From contig NZ_CP029553.1 in the NCBI RefSeq assembly GCF_003173755.1, positions 5,708,001-5,772,000 of the forward strand: DNA of 64,000 nt, read 5' to 3'. Made by a program: the position numbers and the translations under genes. This DNA comes from Methylobacterium terrae. GTDB taxonomy: Bacteria; Pseudomonadota; Alphaproteobacteria; Rhizobiales; Beijerinckiaceae. The notes below the pieces were generated by a model. It saw only the letters and a program-made list of their open reading frames with translations. It was not told where the DNA came from and ran no database searches. This document shows, piece by piece, positions 36,798 through 46,021 of the stretch (within the stretch, counting starts at the first letter, position 1; every line of letters starts with the position of its first letter).

Positions 36798-36811
36798 TTT
36801 GACCGCGGTCA
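36798..36811. promoter_or_regulatory. FNR/FixK-type operator upstream of cyoA
   Basis: TTGACCGCGGTCAA, inside a perfect 16-base palindrome, matches the FNR/FixK pattern TTGAY-N4-RTCAA. It lies about 38 bases before the cyoA ATG in the divergent region with the MFS gene. The close position could indicate repression of cyo or activation of the divergent gene. Confidence 0.65.
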
Positions 36812-36848
36812 AAGTCGGCGGGCGCCCGCGCAAGCTATTTCGGCGGCC

Positions 36849-37994
36849 ATGTCCGACCCAGCATTCAGTCCTACAGAACGGGCTTTCGCCCGTCTTGCGC
36901 TCTTGGCGCTCTCGCCGCTCTGTCTCGGCGGCTGCGACATGGTGGTGATGAACCCGACCGGAGACGTCGCGCTGCAGCAGCGCAACCTCATCCTGTTCTC
37001 GGTCGGCGTGATGCTGCTCATCATCGGGCCGGTGATGGTGCTCACGGTGCTGTTCGCCTGGCGCTACAGGCGGGGCAACCCGAACAAGGTTTACGATCCG
37101 GACTTCGACCACTCGACTACGCTCGAACTGGTGATCTGGTCCTGCCCGCTGCTCATCATCATCGCGCTGAGCGCGGTGACCTGGACGAGCACGCATCTGC
37201 TTGATCCGTTCCGGCCCCTGGAGCGCCTCGCGCCGGGCGTTCCCGTTCCGCCCGGCACGAAGCCGCTGAACGTCCAGGTCGTCGCACTCGATTGGAAGTG
37301 GCTGTTCATCTACCCCGATCTCGGGATCGCCACCGTGAACGAACTGGCGCTGCCGGTGAACGTGCCGGTACGCTTCGCGATCACCGCGAGCGACCAGTTC
37401 AACACATTCTACGCGCCGACGCTTGCCGGCATGATCTACGCCATGCCGACCATGCGCTCGGAGCTGAACGCCGTGCTCAACAAGCCCGGCGAGAGTTGGG
37501 GCTACTCGGGCAACTACACCGGCCGCGGCTATTCCGACATGCGGTTCAAGCTGCGCGGCGTCGAGGCGGCCGACTTCGACCGCTGGGTGTCGGCGGTGAA
37601 GGCCGAAGGCGGCAGCCTCGCGCTCTCGAACCTCGTCGATCTGATCAAGCCGAGCGAGCGGGTGCCGGCGATGCGCTTCGCCTCCGTCGAGGAGGGGCTG
37701 TTCGACCGTACGCTCAATCGCTGCGTCGAGCCGGGCAAGCCCTGCATGATCGACCTCATGCGCCGCGACATGGAGGCGGATAGGGAGCCGGGTCGAGACC
37801 GCGCGCACCCGCATGGGGGGGCGGCGATGCGCTCCGGACGCGCAGCGGAGCCGCTCGTCGGCGGCAAGCCCAAGCCTGCCCTGGACAAGGCGCCCGAGGA
37901 GAAGGGCTCCGGCCCGAACGTCACCGCGCCTGCCCAGTCCGATCCCCCCGGCGCGCTCGAGCCGGGCAGCGCTCACAACCGCGACCACCAGTAA
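36849..37994 (+). CDS. cyoA: Cytochrome o ubiquinol oxidase subunit II
   Basis: A 381-residue lipoprotein subunit of the bo3-type quinol oxidase in the inner membrane. It has a signal with lipobox LGGC, two transmembrane segments (about 45-65 and 90-110) and a periplasmic cupredoxin-like domain with [12 protein letters not shown] and [20 protein letters not shown]. Copper-A ligands are absent, as expected for a quinol rather than cytochrome c oxidase. The last 70 residues form a hydrophilic Pro/Lys/His extension longer than in E. coli CyoA. It heads the cyoABCD operon. Confidence 0.95.
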   Translation: MSDPAFSPTERAFARLALLALSPLCLGGCDMVVMNPTGDVALQQRNLILFSVGVMLLIIGPVMVLTVLFAWRYRRGNPNKVYDPDFDHSTTLELVIWSCPLLIIIALSAVTWTSTHLLDPFRPLERLAPGVPVPPGTKPLNVQVVALDWKWLFIYPDLGIATVNELALPVNVPVRFAITASDQFNTFYAPTLAGMIYAMPTMRSELNAVLNKPGESWGYSGNYTGRGYSDMRFKLRGVEAADFDRWVSAVKAEGGSLALSNLVDLIKPSERVPAMRFASVEEGLFDRTLNRCVEPGKPCMIDLMRRDMEADREPGRDRAHPHGGAAMRSGRAAEPLVGGKPKPALDKAPEEKGSGPNVTAPAQSDPPGALEPGSAHNRDHQ

Positions 37995-38073
37995 TTCGGC
38001 GCCCTGCCCCTCCATCCCTCCGCTTGCGCGGGCACGCGATGCGCGGGATCGACTCTTTCTCATCGGGACCGTC

Positions 38074-40071
38074 ATGACCGACATCCATCTGAAGACACTC
38101 TTCGGACGTCTGACCTGGGAATCCTTCCCGATCCACGAGCCGATCCTGCTCGGCACCTTCGCCGTCGTGGTGCTCCTCGGCCTCGCAATCGTCGGCGCGG
38201 TGACGTGGTACCGGCTCTGGGGCTACCTCTGGCGCGAATGGTTCACGAGCGTCGATCACAAGAAGATCGGCATCATGTACGTGATCCTCGGCATCGTCAT
38301 GCTGCTGCGGGGCTTCGCCGACGCGCTGATGATGCGCGCGCAGCAGGCGATCGCCTTCGGGGCGAACGAGGGCTACCTGCCCGCCCACCACTACGATCAG
38401 ATCTTCACCGCCCACGGGACGATCATGATCTTCTTCGTGGCGATCCCGCTGGTGGTGGGCATCATCAACTTCGTGATGCCGCTCCAGATCGGGGCGCGCG
38501 ACGTCGCCTTTCCGTACCTAAACAACCTCAGCTTCTGGCTCACCGCCGCGGGCGCGGTCCTCACCATGGTCTCGCTGTTCGTCGGCGAGTTCGCCCGCAC
38601 GGGCTGGCTGTCCTACGCGCCGCTGGCCGGCCTCGACTACAGTCCGGATACGGGCGTCGACTACTACCTGTGGTCCCTACAGATCGCGGGCGTGGGCACG
38701 ACGCTGTCGGCGATCAACATGGTCGCCACCATCGTCAAGATGCGCGCGCCCGGCATGACCATGATGAAGCTGCCGGTGTTCTGCTGGACCGCGCTCTGCT
38801 CGAACGTGCTGGCGATCGCGATCTTCCCCGCGCTCACCGCCGCCTTCTTCCTGCTGATGCTCGACCGCTACGTCGGCACGAACTTCTTCACCAACGACCG
38901 CGGCGGCGCGCCGATGATGTACTGGAACATGGTCTGGATCTGGGGCCATCCGGAGGTTTACGTCCTCGTCCTGCCCGCGTTCGGCATCTATTCCGAGATC
39001 ACCTCGACCTTCACCGGCAAGCGCCTGTTCGGCTACACGTCGATGGTCTACGCCACCGTCGTCATCACGCTGCTGTCCTACCTCGTCTGGCTGCATCACT
39101 TCTTCACGATGGGGGCGGGGCCCGGCGTGAATTCGTTCTTTGGCATCGCCACGATGGTGATCTCGATCCCGACCGGCGCGAAGATCTTCAACTGGCTGTT
39201 CACGATGTACCGCGGCGACATCCGCTTCGAGTTGCCGATGATGTGGGTCGTCGCCTTCATGCTGACCTTCGTCGTCGGCGGGATGACCGGCGTGCTGCTC
39301 GCGATCCCGCCCGCCGACTTCGTGCTCCACAACTCGCTGTTCCTCGTGGCGCACTTCCACAACACGATCATCGGCGGCGTCGTGTTCGGCCTGTTCGCCG
39401 GCATGGTCTACTGGTTCCCCAAGGCCTTCGGCTTCAGGCTCGACCCGTTCTGGGGCAAGGTCGGCTTCTGGGGCTGGGTCGTCGGCTACTGGGTCGCCTG
39501 GACGCCGATCTACGTGGTCGGCCTGATGGGCACCGCGCGCCGCGTGCGCCATTTCGACGATCCGAGCTTCCAGCCCTACTTCGTCATCGCGGCCATCGGC
39601 GCGCTCGTCATCCTGGTCGGCATCCTGGGCTTCGTGATGAGCATCGTCATGGGCTTCGTGAACCGGGCCGCGTTGCGCGACACGACGGGCGACCCGTGGG
39701 ACGGCCGCACGCTCGAATGGTCGACCGCCTCGCCGCCCCCGGCCTACAACTTCGCCTTCCTGCCCGTCGTGCACGACCTCGACGCCTGGTACGACATGAA
39801 GAGCCGCGGCTACGCCCGGCCCACGCGCGACTTCCGCCCGATCCACATGCCGCGCAACACCGGCACGGGCGTGATCCTCGCCGGCCTGTCGCTCGGCCTC
39901 GGCTTCGGCATGGTCTGGTACATCTGGTGGCTCGCCGCCGCGAGCTTCCTCGCCCTGCTCGCCGTGGCGGTCGGGCAAACCTTCAACTTCGCGCGCGACA
40001 CCTTCATCCCGGCCGACGCGGTCGCGGCGACCGAGGGCGAGCGCGGAACGCCGCTCGGCCGGGGAGCCTGA
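38074..40071 (+). CDS. cyoB: Cytochrome o ubiquinol oxidase subunit I
   Basis: The 665-residue catalytic subunit, which reduces oxygen to water and pumps protons. About fifteen transmembrane segments are present. Haem and copper ligands are visible in [25 protein letters not shown] (copper-B His and cross-linked Tyr region), LHHFFTMG and [11 protein letters not shown]. The start at 38074 gives [19 protein letters not shown], as in other CyoB; the frame extends further upstream but is not conserved. It follows cyoA by 79 bases and precedes cyoC by one base. Confidence 0.96.
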   Translation: MTDIHLKTLFGRLTWESFPIHEPILLGTFAVVVLLGLAIVGAVTWYRLWGYLWREWFTSVDHKKIGIMYVILGIVMLLRGFADALMMRAQQAIAFGANEGYLPAHHYDQIFTAHGTIMIFFVAIPLVVGIINFVMPLQIGARDVAFPYLNNLSFWLTAAGAVLTMVSLFVGEFARTGWLSYAPLAGLDYSPDTGVDYYLWSLQIAGVGTTLSAINMVATIVKMRAPGMTMMKLPVFCWTALCSNVLAIAIFPALTAAFFLLMLDRYVGTNFFTNDRGGAPMMYWNMVWIWGHPEVYVLVLPAFGIYSEITSTFTGKRLFGYTSMVYATVVITLLSYLVWLHHFFTMGAGPGVNSFFGIATMVISIPTGAKIFNWLFTMYRGDIRFELPMMWVVAFMLTFVVGGMTGVLLAIPPADFVLHNSLFLVAHFHNTIIGGVVFGLFAGMVYWFPKAFGFRLDPFWGKVGFWGWVVGYWVAWTPIYVVGLMGTARRVRHFDDPSFQPYFVIAAIGALVILVGILGFVMSIVMGFVNRAALRDTTGDPWDGRTLEWSTASPPPAYNFAFLPVVHDLDAWYDMKSRGYARPTRDFRPIHMPRNTGTGVILAGLSLGLGFGMVWYIWWLAAASFLALLAVAVGQTFNFARDTFIPADAVAATEGERGTPLGRGA

Positions 40072-40072
40072 C

Positions 40073-40705
40073 ATGACCGATCGCGCATGGAACGCGGGCG
40101 AGCCCGAGATCGCCTGGCACGAGACCGGAGCGGAGGAGCACGACCACGGCGGGGGCGCCACGCTCCTGGGTTTCTGGATCTACCTGATGAGCGATGCGCT
40201 CATTTTCGCCTCGCTGTTCGCGATGTACGGCGTGGTGAGCACAGCCTATGCCGGCGGTCCGGGGCCACGCCAGCTGTTCGACTTGCCGCTGGTCGCCCTC
40301 AACACCGCGCTTCTGCTCGCCTCCTCGATCACCTTCGGGCAGGCGATCCCCCACATGGAGGCGGGACGGGTCGGCCCGACGCGGGCCTGGCTGGCGGTGA
40401 CGGGCCTGCTCGGCGCGGCCTTCGTCGGCGTCGAACTCTACGAGTTCTCGCACCTGATCGCGGACGGGGCCGGCCCGCAGCGTAGCGCGTTCCTGTCGGC
40501 CTTCTTCACCCTGGTCGGCACGCACGGCGCGCACGTCACCGTCGGACTGATCTGGATCGCGACGATGCTGGTCCAGCTCAGCCAGCACGGACTCACCAGC
40601 GCGATGCGGCGCCGGATTATCTGCCTGTCGATGTTCTGGCATTTCCTCGACATCATCTGGATCGGCGTCTTCACCTTCGTCTACCTTCATGGAGTGATCC
40701 GGTGA
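40073..40705 (+). CDS. cyoC: Cytochrome o ubiquinol oxidase subunit III
   Basis: A 210-residue subunit with five transmembrane helices, including LLGFWIYLMSDALIFASLF, FFTLVGTHGAHVTVGLIWI and SMFWHFLDIIWIGVF. It stabilises the oxidase core and belongs to the haem-copper oxidase subunit III family. It starts one base after the cyoB stop and overlaps the cyoD start by four bases. Confidence 0.95.
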   Translation: MTDRAWNAGEPEIAWHETGAEEHDHGGGATLLGFWIYLMSDALIFASLFAMYGVVSTAYAGGPGPRQLFDLPLVALNTALLLASSITFGQAIPHMEAGRVGPTRAWLAVTGLLGAAFVGVELYEFSHLIADGAGPQRSAFLSAFFTLVGTHGAHVTVGLIWIATMLVQLSQHGLTSAMRRRIICLSMFWHFLDIIWIGVFTFVYLHGVIR

Positions 40706-41106
40706 GCCTGCATTCCGCCCCGACGATGCACGGCGCCTCGGGCGACGCGTGCCAAGACGCGCATGGGCACGGGCAAGGGCACGGGAGCCGGCGCGGCTAC
40801 CGGATCGGCGTCGCGCTCTCCATCCTGCTGACGGTCGTGCCGTTCTGGCTCGTGATGTCCCGGGCGCTGCCCGATGCGCGGGTGACGACGGCGATCATCT
40901 TCGCCCTCGCGCTGATCCAGATCGTCGTCCATGTGGTCAGCTTCCTCCATCTCGACACGCGCTCGGAGGGCGGCTGGACGCTGCTCGCCTTCCTGTTCAC
41001 GGCGGTGATCGTGGTGCTGACGATCGGCGGGTCGATCTGGGTCATGTACCATCTCAACGTGAACATGATGCCGATGCCGGACGCCGCGGCGGCGCCGATG
41101 CACTGA
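40702..41106 (+). CDS. cyoD: Cytochrome o ubiquinol oxidase subunit IV
   Basis: A 134-residue subunit with three transmembrane helices (IGVALSILLTVVPFWLVM, IIFALALIQIVVHVVSFLHL, WTLLAFLFTAVIVVLTIGG), typical of CyoD. The start codon is GTG within the GTGA overlap with the cyoC stop, implying coupled translation. The haem O synthase gene cyoE is not next to it, so it must be elsewhere. Confidence 0.93.
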   Translation: MSLHSAPTMHGASGDACQDAHGHGQGHGSRRGYRIGVALSILLTVVPFWLVMSRALPDARVTTAIIFALALIQIVVHVVSFLHLDTRSEGGWTLLAFLFTAVIVVLTIGGSIWVMYHLNVNMMPMPDAAAAPMH

Positions 41107-41116
41107 CCGCGCCGGG

Positions 41117-41156
41117 GCCGGATGCGGAGGATGCCTCGGCTCCTCCTGCGTCCGGC
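41117..41156 (+). terminator. Imperfect hairpin after the cyo operon
   Basis: GCCGGATGCGGAGGA and TCCTCCTGCGTCCGGC form a stem of about 14 pairs with one bulge and a mismatch, around a 9-base loop, eleven bases after the cyoD stop. No T-run follows. It may mark the operon end or stabilise the mRNA. Confidence 0.4.
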
Positions 41157-41197
41157 GCCGATGCGGCCCGGAAGAGTCTCACAGCCGGGATCGCCTC

Positions 41198-41719
41198 ATG
41201 GGATCGCCTCGACCTCCCGCCCCCCTCGCGGACCATTCCGGCCTCATCGCGGAGGCGGAACTCCATCGCCTCATGGCGCGGCATACGCGCTCGGCTGGCC
41301 TGTGCGACCACCTCGAAGCCTGCGCCGACGGGCTCCCCACCTGGCCGATCGCGGACGAGGCCGAGCGACTCCGCTCGGCCTTGAACGACTTCATCGGACA
41401 GGACGGGCCGAGCACCGCCGACCTTGCCGGGATGCTCGGACCCGGCGTTCCCGACGTCCTGACCGCGGCCTTGCTCCGTCACGTCGAGGCACGCCGCACC
41501 GACGATCTCGTCCACGCCGGGGACCTGTTGGCTGTGCTCGACGCCGCGGCCGGCAGAATCTCCGCCGACGCGCTCGGCTACATGCTGCGCTGCTTCTTCG
41601 CGGCGCGCCGACAGGCGATGGTGCTGGAGATCCTCACGGTCCTGACGCTCGGCCGGCATCGCCTGACGGCCGAGGGCCGATCCCTGCTCATTGACGGCCT
41701 GTGCCGCCGGACGGCGTGA
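41198..41719 (+). CDS. Hypothetical helical protein
   Basis: A 173-residue alpha-helical protein (AELHRLMARHTRSAGLCDHLE near the start, MLRCFFAARRQAMVLEILTVL near the end). No domain was recognised. It follows the cyo operon on the same strand after a hairpin and meets the convergent FNR-type gene with one base between them. Codon bias supports coding. A link to respiration is suggested only by position. Confidence 0.65.
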   Translation: MGSPRPPAPLADHSGLIAEAELHRLMARHTRSAGLCDHLEACADGLPTWPIADEAERLRSALNDFIGQDGPSTADLAGMLGPGVPDVLTAALLRHVEARRTDDLVHAGDLLAVLDAAAGRISADALGYMLRCFFAARRQAMVLEILTVLTLGRHRLTAEGRSLLIDGLCRRTA

Positions 41720-41720
41720 C

Positions 41721-42428
41721 TCACGCCGCCACGGCCCGCCTCCTGAGCCCGCGCGCATCGACGATCGTGACGGTCCGGGCGCCCGACAGGACGATCACCC
41801 CGGCGCCCTTCAGTTTCGTCAGCTGCCGGCTCACCGTCTCGATCGTCATCCCCAGCACGTCCGCCATGTGGCCGCGCGTCATCGGAAGCTCGAACGTAAC
41901 CGGCCCCTCCAGGCCCGGCCGGCCCGCGGACGTCCCCGCTCGCACGGCCATGTCGAGCAGGAGCCCGGCCACCTTCTCTCCGGCGGAGAGGCGCGCCAGC
42001 GTCAGCATGCGCGCGCGGGCTTCGCTCAACGCCTTGAGCGTGTGCTGGAGCAGGAGGTTCCCCATCCGCGCGTGCTGCTCCAGGAAGCGCTCGAACGGGC
42101 GCCGCGGGAACGTGCACAGCTCCGCGTCGGTCAGCGCCGTGACGGTGAAACCGATCTCGGCCGCATAGGGCTCGCCGACGAAGTCCGCCGGGTACGACAG
42201 GCCGACGATCTGCTCGCGTCCGTCGGCCGTCGCCGCGACGGCCTTCAGGACGCCCGACAGGAGGTTGGCGCAGATCCGGCTGTCGTCGCCCGCCCACATC
42301 ACGGTCTCACCCGCCGCGACGCGGCGGCGCTGGCAGAGGCCGGTCAGGACGACGCGCTCCTCGTCGTCGAGGCAGCGGCACAGCGCACGGTCGCGGACGG
42401 GGCAGCCCGCGCAGACATCGATCGACAC
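41721..42428 (-). CDS. FNR-type oxygen-responsive regulator (Crp/Fnr family)
   Basis: A 235-residue regulator. The start is taken as GTG 42428 (reads VSIDVCAGCPVRD), because the 65 residues possible upstream are Arg/Pro-rich and not family-like. An N-terminal CAGCPVRDRALC (Cys-x2-Cys-x7-Cys) plus a Cys in TDAELCTFPRRPF supply the four ligands expected for an oxygen-labile 4Fe-4S cluster. A cyclic-nucleotide-type beta roll and a C-terminal winged helix (MTRGHMADVLGMTIETVSRQL) follow; the E-SR motif predicts binding to TTGAT-type half sites. A perfect FNR box lies 265 bases upstream. Confidence 0.88.
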   Translation of the reverse strand: MSIDVCAGCPVRDRALCRCLDDEERVVLTGLCQRRRVAAGETVMWAGDDSRICANLLSGVLKAVAATADGREQIVGLSYPADFVGEPYAAEIGFTVTALTDAELCTFPRRPFERFLEQHARMGNLLLQHTLKALSEARARMLTLARLSAGEKVAGLLLDMAVRAGTSAGRPGLEGPVTFELPMTRGHMADVLGMTIETVSRQLTKLKGAGVIVLSGARTVTIVDARGLRRRAVAA

Positions 42429-42755
42429 TGGTCCGGTCCTTGGGTCACTGGCGCGGGCTTCCGCTTCGTGCGCGGAGCGCGCGACACGCGTCGTCGGTGG
42501 TCGGGGCAAGGCATGGCGCCTGCGCCCGAGGCCGTGCCGGTGCTCGCCGCGTCGAGGCGAGCGCCCGGGTCGGGCCAACGGAGGGCTCACGACGGACCGG
42601 GCTCCGGCGAGGAAGGCCGGCACGCGTGGGAGGGGGCATCGGGATCTCCGGGATCGACGCCTTCCAGCTGATCCCGCCGACGTTCCACCTCCTTGATTCA
42701 GATCAAGGCGGATCGTGCCTCGTACCCGAGGCCCCGCGCCCGCAGGGCGGCTTCC
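42429..42755. other. Intergenic region between the two FNR-type genes
   Basis: About 327 bases, including the FNR box at 42693-42706. No gene can be supported; the open frame that extends the downstream regulator to 42623 is compositionally non-coding. It probably holds the promoter and a long leader of the gene starting at 42428. Confidence 0.45.
42693..42706. promoter_or_regulatory. Perfect FNR box between the two FNR-type genes
   Basis: TTGATTCAGATCAA is an exact match to the FNR consensus TTGAT-N4-ATCAA. It lies 50 bases after the stop of the regulator at 42756-43487 and upstream of the one starting at 42428, which suggests autoregulation or cross-regulation. Confidence 0.8.
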
Positions 42756-43487
42756 TCACCCGGCGAGGTGCTTGAGCCGGCCCAAGTCGAGCAGGCGGAC
42801 GCCGCCGGGCACGATCAGGACGACCTTCTCGCGGTCGAGGCGCGTCAACGTACGGCTCACCGTCTCGATCGTGAGGCCGAGGTGGTCGGCGATGTCCTGC
42901 CGCCCCATCGGCAGTTCCAGCGTCACAGAGGTCAGGCCGATCCGCGCGTAGCGTGCGCGCAGCGCGAGCAGGAAGGTCGCGACCTTCTCCTCCGCTCCGC
43001 GGCGGCCGAGCAGCATCATCTGATCCTGTGCGAGGCCGAGTTCGTAGCCCGCGCGCTCGTGCAGGCGCTGCAGCAGATGCGGTTTCCGCGCCACGAGAGC
43101 CTGGAACGCCCGCCGCTCGAAGCGGCAGACGGCGACGGGCGACAACGCCTCGGCGGTCACCGTCTGCCGCTCCGGCAGCGCGAGGCCGAGGAAATCCCCG
43201 ACGAGGGCGAAGCCCATGACCTGGCGGCGCCCGTCCGGAAGCAGGCGCGAGAGGCGCACCGCCCCTTCGGTGACGTTGAAGACGGCGGTCGCCTCCTCGT
43301 CCTGCGAGAAGAGGGTTTGGCGCGCATCGAGCGCGACGTGCCGGCTGAGCCCTTCGAGTTCGTCGAGTTCGTCGCCGGTGAGTGCAGCGCAGACGCTGAC
43401 GAGGCGGACCCTGCACTCAGCGCACCCCCCCTCGGTCCGGCCGTGCCGGCACGGGTGCTGGTCTGGCGCGCAAGTCTCGCTCGGCAT
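42756..43487 (-). CDS. Second FNR-type regulator (Crp/Fnr family)
   Basis: A 243-residue paralogue of the neighbouring regulator. Several N-terminal Cys (HPCRHGRTEGGCAECRVRLVSVC) and a Cys in VAVCRFERRAF could ligate an iron-sulfur cluster. The sensor beta roll contains LFSQDEEATAVFNVTEGAVR, and the C-terminal helix-turn-helix MGRQDIADHLGLTIETVSRTL has the FNR-type E-SR recognition motif. The ATG at 43487 is chosen over 43511 because MPSETCAPD starts at the Cys-rich region. With its neighbour it probably controls the cyo operon and the boxes nearby. Confidence 0.87.
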   Translation of the reverse strand: MPSETCAPDQHPCRHGRTEGGCAECRVRLVSVCAALTGDELDELEGLSRHVALDARQTLFSQDEEATAVFNVTEGAVRLSRLLPDGRRQVMGFALVGDFLGLALPERQTVTAEALSPVAVCRFERRAFQALVARKPHLLQRLHERAGYELGLAQDQMMLLGRRGAEEKVATFLLALRARYARIGLTSVTLELPMGRQDIADHLGLTIETVSRTLTRLDREKVVLIVPGGVRLLDLGRLKHLAG

Positions 43488-43645
43488 CAAGCAGCCCCCG
43501 GGTTTCCTCACGGAAACGCGAGCTTACCCGATCCTCGACCGGAACGCCTACCCGAGACCCGCCACCATTCCCATGCGGCTTCCCCGCGCCGGGCACCGCG
43601 AGCACCCTCGCCCCGCGACGGTCGCACCCCGCCGTCACCCGAATG

Positions 43646-43861
43646 CTACGCTGTGGACTGCGCCAAGGCCACGACCTCGCAGGTGTCGGCGAGCAGCCGC
43701 CAGTCCGGAATGCCCAGGGCTCGGCAGAAGATCGCCTTGGCCTCCCAGGCCGCACCCACGTCCGATCGGGCACGGACCCGCGCGCGGCGTTGCAGCACGT
43801 GTCGGTCGCGCCCGGCGCCGTCCAGGACGATCTTGTGAAAGGTGACGAGATATTCGCGCAT
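43646..43861 (-). CDS. Small conserved hypothetical protein
   Basis: A 71-residue protein starting MREYLVTFHKIVLDGAGRDRHV and ending WRLLADTCEVVALAQSTA. The beta-alpha-beta pattern (EYLVTFHKIV, AAWEAKAIFCRALG) is common in small Methylobacterium-type hypotheticals. An FNR-like box 60 bases upstream suggests low-oxygen control together with the adjacent regulators. Function unknown. Confidence 0.7.
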   Translation of the reverse strand: MREYLVTFHKIVLDGAGRDRHVLQRRARVRARSDVGAAWEAKAIFCRALGIPDWRLLADTCEVVALAQSTA

Positions 43862-43920
43862 CGTGGCACCCGCCTCCGGTTGGACAGGCCAAAGTCCTGC
43901 CGGTTTCGCCGTCCCGCGCT

Positions 43921-43934
43921 TTGATCCAGCGCAA
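43921..43934. promoter_or_regulatory. FNR/FixK-like box upstream of the small gene at 43861
   Basis: On the minus strand TTGCGCTGGATCAA matches TTGAT-N4-ATCAA with two mismatches in one half. It is centred about 66 bases before the ATG at 43861. Confidence 0.4.
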
Positions 43935-44181
43935 TGCATACGGCTACGCAGTCGAGCGTCACCACCGACTTGGTTGCGGACTGGCTCGGCGTCGCGAAGG
44001 AAAGGTCGCCTGGAATCCCCAGCCCTGCATCATGCCGACCTAGAAACGATCCATGGTCGACCCCTTCGCGCCCACTACGTCCGCTCTCGGTGTACGGTCA
44101 GGTTCACCTCAACGACCGTTACAGGCGCATTGCAGAACGTCCACTTGCGGGTGGTGGGTCAGCTTCCGCAGTCCACCCCCT

Positions 44182-44359
44182 CCGGACCTTCGACGGGCAC
44201 AGGTCGAATGTCCGCAAGGGGTTAGGAGTTCGCATGCCGCTTGTGCCGCTGTGCGCCATGAGCTGACCTCTGGCTGACAGGCGCCGAACCGCCGCTCTCG
44301 ACCCCATTCGGACCTTCAGCTGCAGCCTCCAGAATGTCCGTAAGGGGTCACGAGTTCGC
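44182..44359. repeat. Two 52-base degenerate direct repeats
   Basis: Units 44182-44233 and 44308-44359 share CGGACCTT at the left and, 24 bases from the unit start, GAATGTCCG(C/T)AAGGGGT and GAGTTCGC; the right-hand 28 bases differ at about 3 positions. Weak similarity continues near 44132. They resemble decayed intergenic repeats seen in related genomes. Confidence 0.55.
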
Positions 44360-44824
44360 GTCAGCCTCGCCCAGTTCTGCGGAATCGGGACCCGCTTCTC
44401 TCACGGGGGCGAGCTACAGGTCGCTGGCCGCCGTCGAGGCCGTATGTAGGCAGAACCGGCCCGTCGAGCGGTGCCAAGTTTCAAACACTTGGCGTGGTCG
44501 GGATCGGCGGAAAACCGGCGATGGTCCGGGTCGGGTGGTCTCGGTGCTGAGGTCAGCCGGGCGGAGAGCTCGAGAGTGCCAAGTCGGAGGGCATGGTGGC
44601 AGAGGTGCCGGGGGCCAAGGGGGTACTCATCCGCTCGCCGGAGGTACGCTGGCGTCCACCGGCAAAGGCGACGTAGGCGGCAGGGGGGCCTACCGGTCCA
44701 ACTCGTCTGCCTCCGCCTGGGGTGATTTTCGTTGTGATGTAGTGGTCGCGACAGGCGCGAAACAGCCGTGGACGCGGTCGCCCTACGCAGCGATGCGAAG
44801 CTGGCATGTCGGACGGCTGGACGC

Positions 44825-45529
44825 TCAGCGCTCGCCGCTGTCCGCGGCCTTCGCTCGTTGTAGCTGCCAGATCGGTACGCGGTTCGGGTCGAGCCGGGTG
44901 CGCCGCTCTGTCATGAACCGGCTGAACGAGGACGTCGTCGACAGGACCGCGTCGCCGATTGCCAGCCGCAGTCGTCGCTGACCGCTTTCCTCAACGTCGT
45001 CTGTCGTGCGCAGCAGACCCCGTACGCAGTAGAGGTCGACCGTGCCGCCCACGATGAGCGCACTGGCGTTCATGGTATGGTCGGGACCCTCGGTGTGGCA
45101 CCACAGCCAAAGCAGGTGCTCCGCGCTTGCCAGCCTTGCCTGGACGCCGAACCATTGGCGGGTGATCGCGTCCGCCAGCAACTGTGCCTCGACTGTACAG
45201 GTGCTGGGCCTCAGCGTCAGGACGATGGGGTGCTCGCACTGCCGCGGGTCCAGGTGTGCCGCGAATCGTTCCTGGGTCGCTCGTGTGAGGACCGCGATGC
45301 GTTCGTGCTCGTCTGCAGCGAGAGCTACGACGATCTCAATCTCGCGTACGGAGCGGGCCTGCTCATGAAGCGCCAGGGCGATGCGACCGACCACGGCGTA
45401 GGCGAGGCCAGCCGCGTCGAGACCCCCGATGATGTCGCGGAAGATGGCCGGCAGCATGCCGGGCGTCGGGTTGCTGAGGTCGTTGCCGTCGAACAGTAGT
45501 GCCTCGATCTCGGCCGAGCTGGCGGTCAT
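44825..45529 (-). CDS. Nucleotidyltransferase-like protein
   Basis: A 234-residue protein. Residues 20-75 (IIGGLDAAGLAYAVVGRIALALHEQARSV, then EIEIVVAL) follow the beta-polymerase-like nucleotidyltransferase pattern seen in AbiEii-type and related antitoxin/kinase families, but the usual GG/S motif and Asp pair are altered (VVGRIAL; EIEIV), so catalysis is doubtful. A central domain contains LASAEHLLWLWCHTE. Its ATG overlaps the stop of the upstream 150-residue gene by four bases, forming a two-gene operon. A toxin-antitoxin-like role is possible but not shown. Confidence 0.6.
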   Translation of the reverse strand: MTASSAEIEALLFDGNDLSNPTPGMLPAIFRDIIGGLDAAGLAYAVVGRIALALHEQARSVREIEIVVALAADEHERIAVLTRATQERFAAHLDPRQCEHPIVLTLRPSTCTVEAQLLADAITRQWFGVQARLASAEHLLWLWCHTEGPDHTMNASALIVGGTVDLYCVRGLLRTTDDVEESGQRRLRLAIGDAVLSTTSSFSRFMTERRTRLDPNRVPIWQLQRAKAADSGER

Positions 45530-45978
45530 ATGAACTGCCCTCCGTCCCGGGTCCGATAGTGCACGTCTGAACGCACCGTGTGTCGCTCGCCGGCGAGGCC
45601 GAAAAGCCGGAGGATGTTGGTGACCGTCTCCGGCCGTTGCAGGTGCCGGTCGGCGTAGAGGGTGAAAAGCGCCGGTTCGCGCATGTAGACCACCCGCCCG
45701 CGCGGGAACGCCTCGTACTCGTGATTCACGATGGTCGGCGGCAGGCCACGGCGGCGCAGCGCCGTGGCTCCGAGCTTGCGCCATGCTTCCCAGACCTCGT
45801 GGTGCCCGCGCGGGTGGGTGAGGCAGTCGCCGTAGATCTCCGCTTCGGTCATGGGCGTGCGGTCGGTGACCAGCACGGTGCGCCCGCCGTCCGGCACGCC
45901 CCAGAAGATGCCAACGCTCGGTAAGGTGGCTCCCGTGTTGTCAGTGTGCTCCAGTCGGCATCCACCTGCTGGTTGCAT
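45526..45978 (-). CDS. Conserved hypothetical protein, operon partner
   Basis: A 150-residue protein with VGIFWGVPDGG, YGDCLTHPRGHHEVWEAWRKLG and YEAFPRGRVVYM. Such proteins are widespread hypotheticals in soil alphaproteobacteria; no catalytic signature was seen. Its stop overlaps the start of the nucleotidyltransferase-like gene (ATGA). The ATG at 45978 adds a Cys/Thr-rich lead; a start near VGIFWG with a GTG is also possible. Confidence 0.6.
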   Translation of the reverse strand: MQPAGGCRLEHTDNTGATLPSVGIFWGVPDGGRTVLVTDRTPMTEAEIYGDCLTHPRGHHEVWEAWRKLGATALRRRGLPPTIVNHEYEAFPRGRVVYMREPALFTLYADRHLQRPETVTNILRLFGLAGERHTVRSDVHYRTRDGGQFI

Positions 45979-46021
45979 TGCCTAGCTTCTCCAGCTGTTG
46001 AGTCGTTAGGGCACGGGCAGT

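Larger units (their letters stand above)
43862..44824. other. Gene-poor stretch with decayed repeats
   Basis: About 960 bases. It contains the FNR-like box, the 52-base repeat pair at 44182-44359, and no frame with convincing coding character; the long frame at 44334-44981 is Arg/Ser-rich and overlaps a better minus-strand gene. It looks like an accumulation zone of decayed sequence. Confidence 0.45.

Noticed and set aside
42429..42623. N-terminal extension of the FNR-type regulator to ATG 42623
   Set aside because: The 65 extra residues are Arg/Pro-rich and do not resemble the family; GTG 42428 places the Cys motif near the N-terminus as expected.
44334..44981. 215-codon plus-strand frame
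   Set aside because: It is Ser/Arg-rich and low-complexity, overlaps the better supported minus-strand gene ending at 44825 and has no domain.
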